NCBI GenBank assembly: GCA_015065605.1
Contig: SVPZ01000026.1
Location: forward strand, 1 to 41,090
DNA length: 41,090 nucleotides
DNA from: Oscillospiraceae bacterium
Lineage (GTDB): Bacteria > Bacillota > Clostridia > Oscillospirales > Acutalibacteraceae
Direction of reading: 5' to 3'
The position numbers and the translations under genes were made by a program. Under the pieces are notes generated by a model. That model had not been told where the DNA came from, searched no databases, and worked only from the letters and a program-made list of their open reading frames with translations. Each line of letters starts with the position of its first letter. Within the stretch, counting starts at the first letter, position 1. Below, in pieces: positions 40,698 to 41,090 of the stretch.

Positions 40698-41090
40698 ATT
40701 TCACCTTTAATTATTCTTGCCATTTCTTCACTTAAAATCTTGCGGTTGTCATCGTCCACTAAACTAAAGCGGTTCCCATCGTTTGGCGTGCTCAAATAAT
40801 TCCAAACACAATATGGAATATCGTTTTCTTTCAGAATGGTAATCACATCTCGCATCCAATTTTCACGCCATTTGATATCAGCATGGCGGATGGTGCCGAA
40901 CTCCCCACACCACAGGATTTTATCCGGATGACTCTTTGCAAAATCCACTGCACCTTGAAGAGCATTACGTATATAAGTAATATCCATTTTTTCATACTTC
41001 GCATAAGAGGAAGCATTGTTGTTTACAACTAATTGATAATCACGATAACGTTCGATGTCGCAAGGATAAGGCATTGTGCGATTATAATAA
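40694..41090 (-). CDS. GH5-type glycoside hydrolase, C-terminal part (runs off the window)
   Basis: 131 residues are visible; the frame stays open to the window edge, so the N-terminal part is missing. ILWCGEFGTIRHAD contains the Glu that acts as nucleophile in GH5 enzymes. It is followed by WRENWMRDVITILKENDIPY, CVWNY and FSLVDDDNRK, the standard last strands and helices of the (beta/alpha)8 barrel. Members cleave beta-linked glucans, mannans and related polymers. Which substrate is used, and whether a signal peptide or dockerin exists, cannot be seen. It overlaps the EamA start by 4 bases. Confidence 0.85.
   Translation of the reverse strand, partial: YYNRTMPYPCDIERYRDYQLVVNNNASSYAKYEKMDITYIRNALQGAVDFAKSHPDKILWCGEFGTIRHADIKWRENWMRDVITILKENDIPYCVWNYLSTPNDGNRFSLVDDDNRKILSEEMARIIKGEI

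Overview
The window looks like chromosomal DNA from a spore-forming, polysaccharide-degrading member of the Clostridia, probably an uncultured gut or rumen lineage related to the Oscillospiraceae. The evidence is a classic Firmicutes rimP-nusA-ylxR-ylxQ-infB-rbfA-nrnA-truB-ribF operon, a spoVT sporulation regulator, strong sigma-A type promoters with 17-bp spacers, AGGAGG-type ribosome binding sites, three secreted proteins with dockerin-like modules, and a GH5 glycosidase at the right edge. No rRNA, tRNA or CRISPR array was seen.

Left part (1-8.8 kb): the rpsF-ssb-rpsR operon has a leader that can pair with its own Shine-Dalgarno. It is transcribed back to back with a dockerin-bearing M15 peptidase. 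Next come two roughly 895-residue FAD-dependent oxidoreductase paralogues flanking a PocR-AraC regulator. The two paralogues share a near-identical promoter/operator block.

Middle (8.8-19.2 kb): a membrane protein, TspO, a U32 peptidase and MgtE behind a structured leader RNA. A plus-strand run follows: CYTH protein, alpha/beta hydrolase, membrane-anchored MurF-like ligase, D-Ala-D-Ala ligase and CDF transporter. This run links precursor peptidoglycan synthesis to metal handling.

19.2-27.2 kb: two secreted cysteine-peptidase-like proteins with InlB-type repeats and C-terminal dockerins. Next is an AraC regulator divergent from a sugar-isomerase-like gene and a 709-residue uncharacterised protein with a possible glycoside-hydrolase-like architecture. 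The regulator/isomerase intergenic region contains 21-bp-phased direct repeats and interlocked promoters.

27.2-35.1 kb: the transcription/translation factor operon on the minus strand, starting at rimP behind a promoter and a leader hairpin that could be an attenuator.

35.1-41.1 kb: an AT-rich accessory segment built against the 5' end of spoVT. Single plus-strand genes (CocE-type hydrolase, DUF4375 lipoprotein, Fic protein lacking the catalytic His) each have their own promoter and strong terminator. They are separated by duplicated spoVT 5' ends, by a 41-bp direct repeat, and by three copies of a roughly 170-bp hairpin-rich element. One copy of that element supplies the present spoVT ribosome binding site. 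This cassette-like array is the most unusual thing in the window. An EamA transporter and the 3' end of a GH5 gene close the window.
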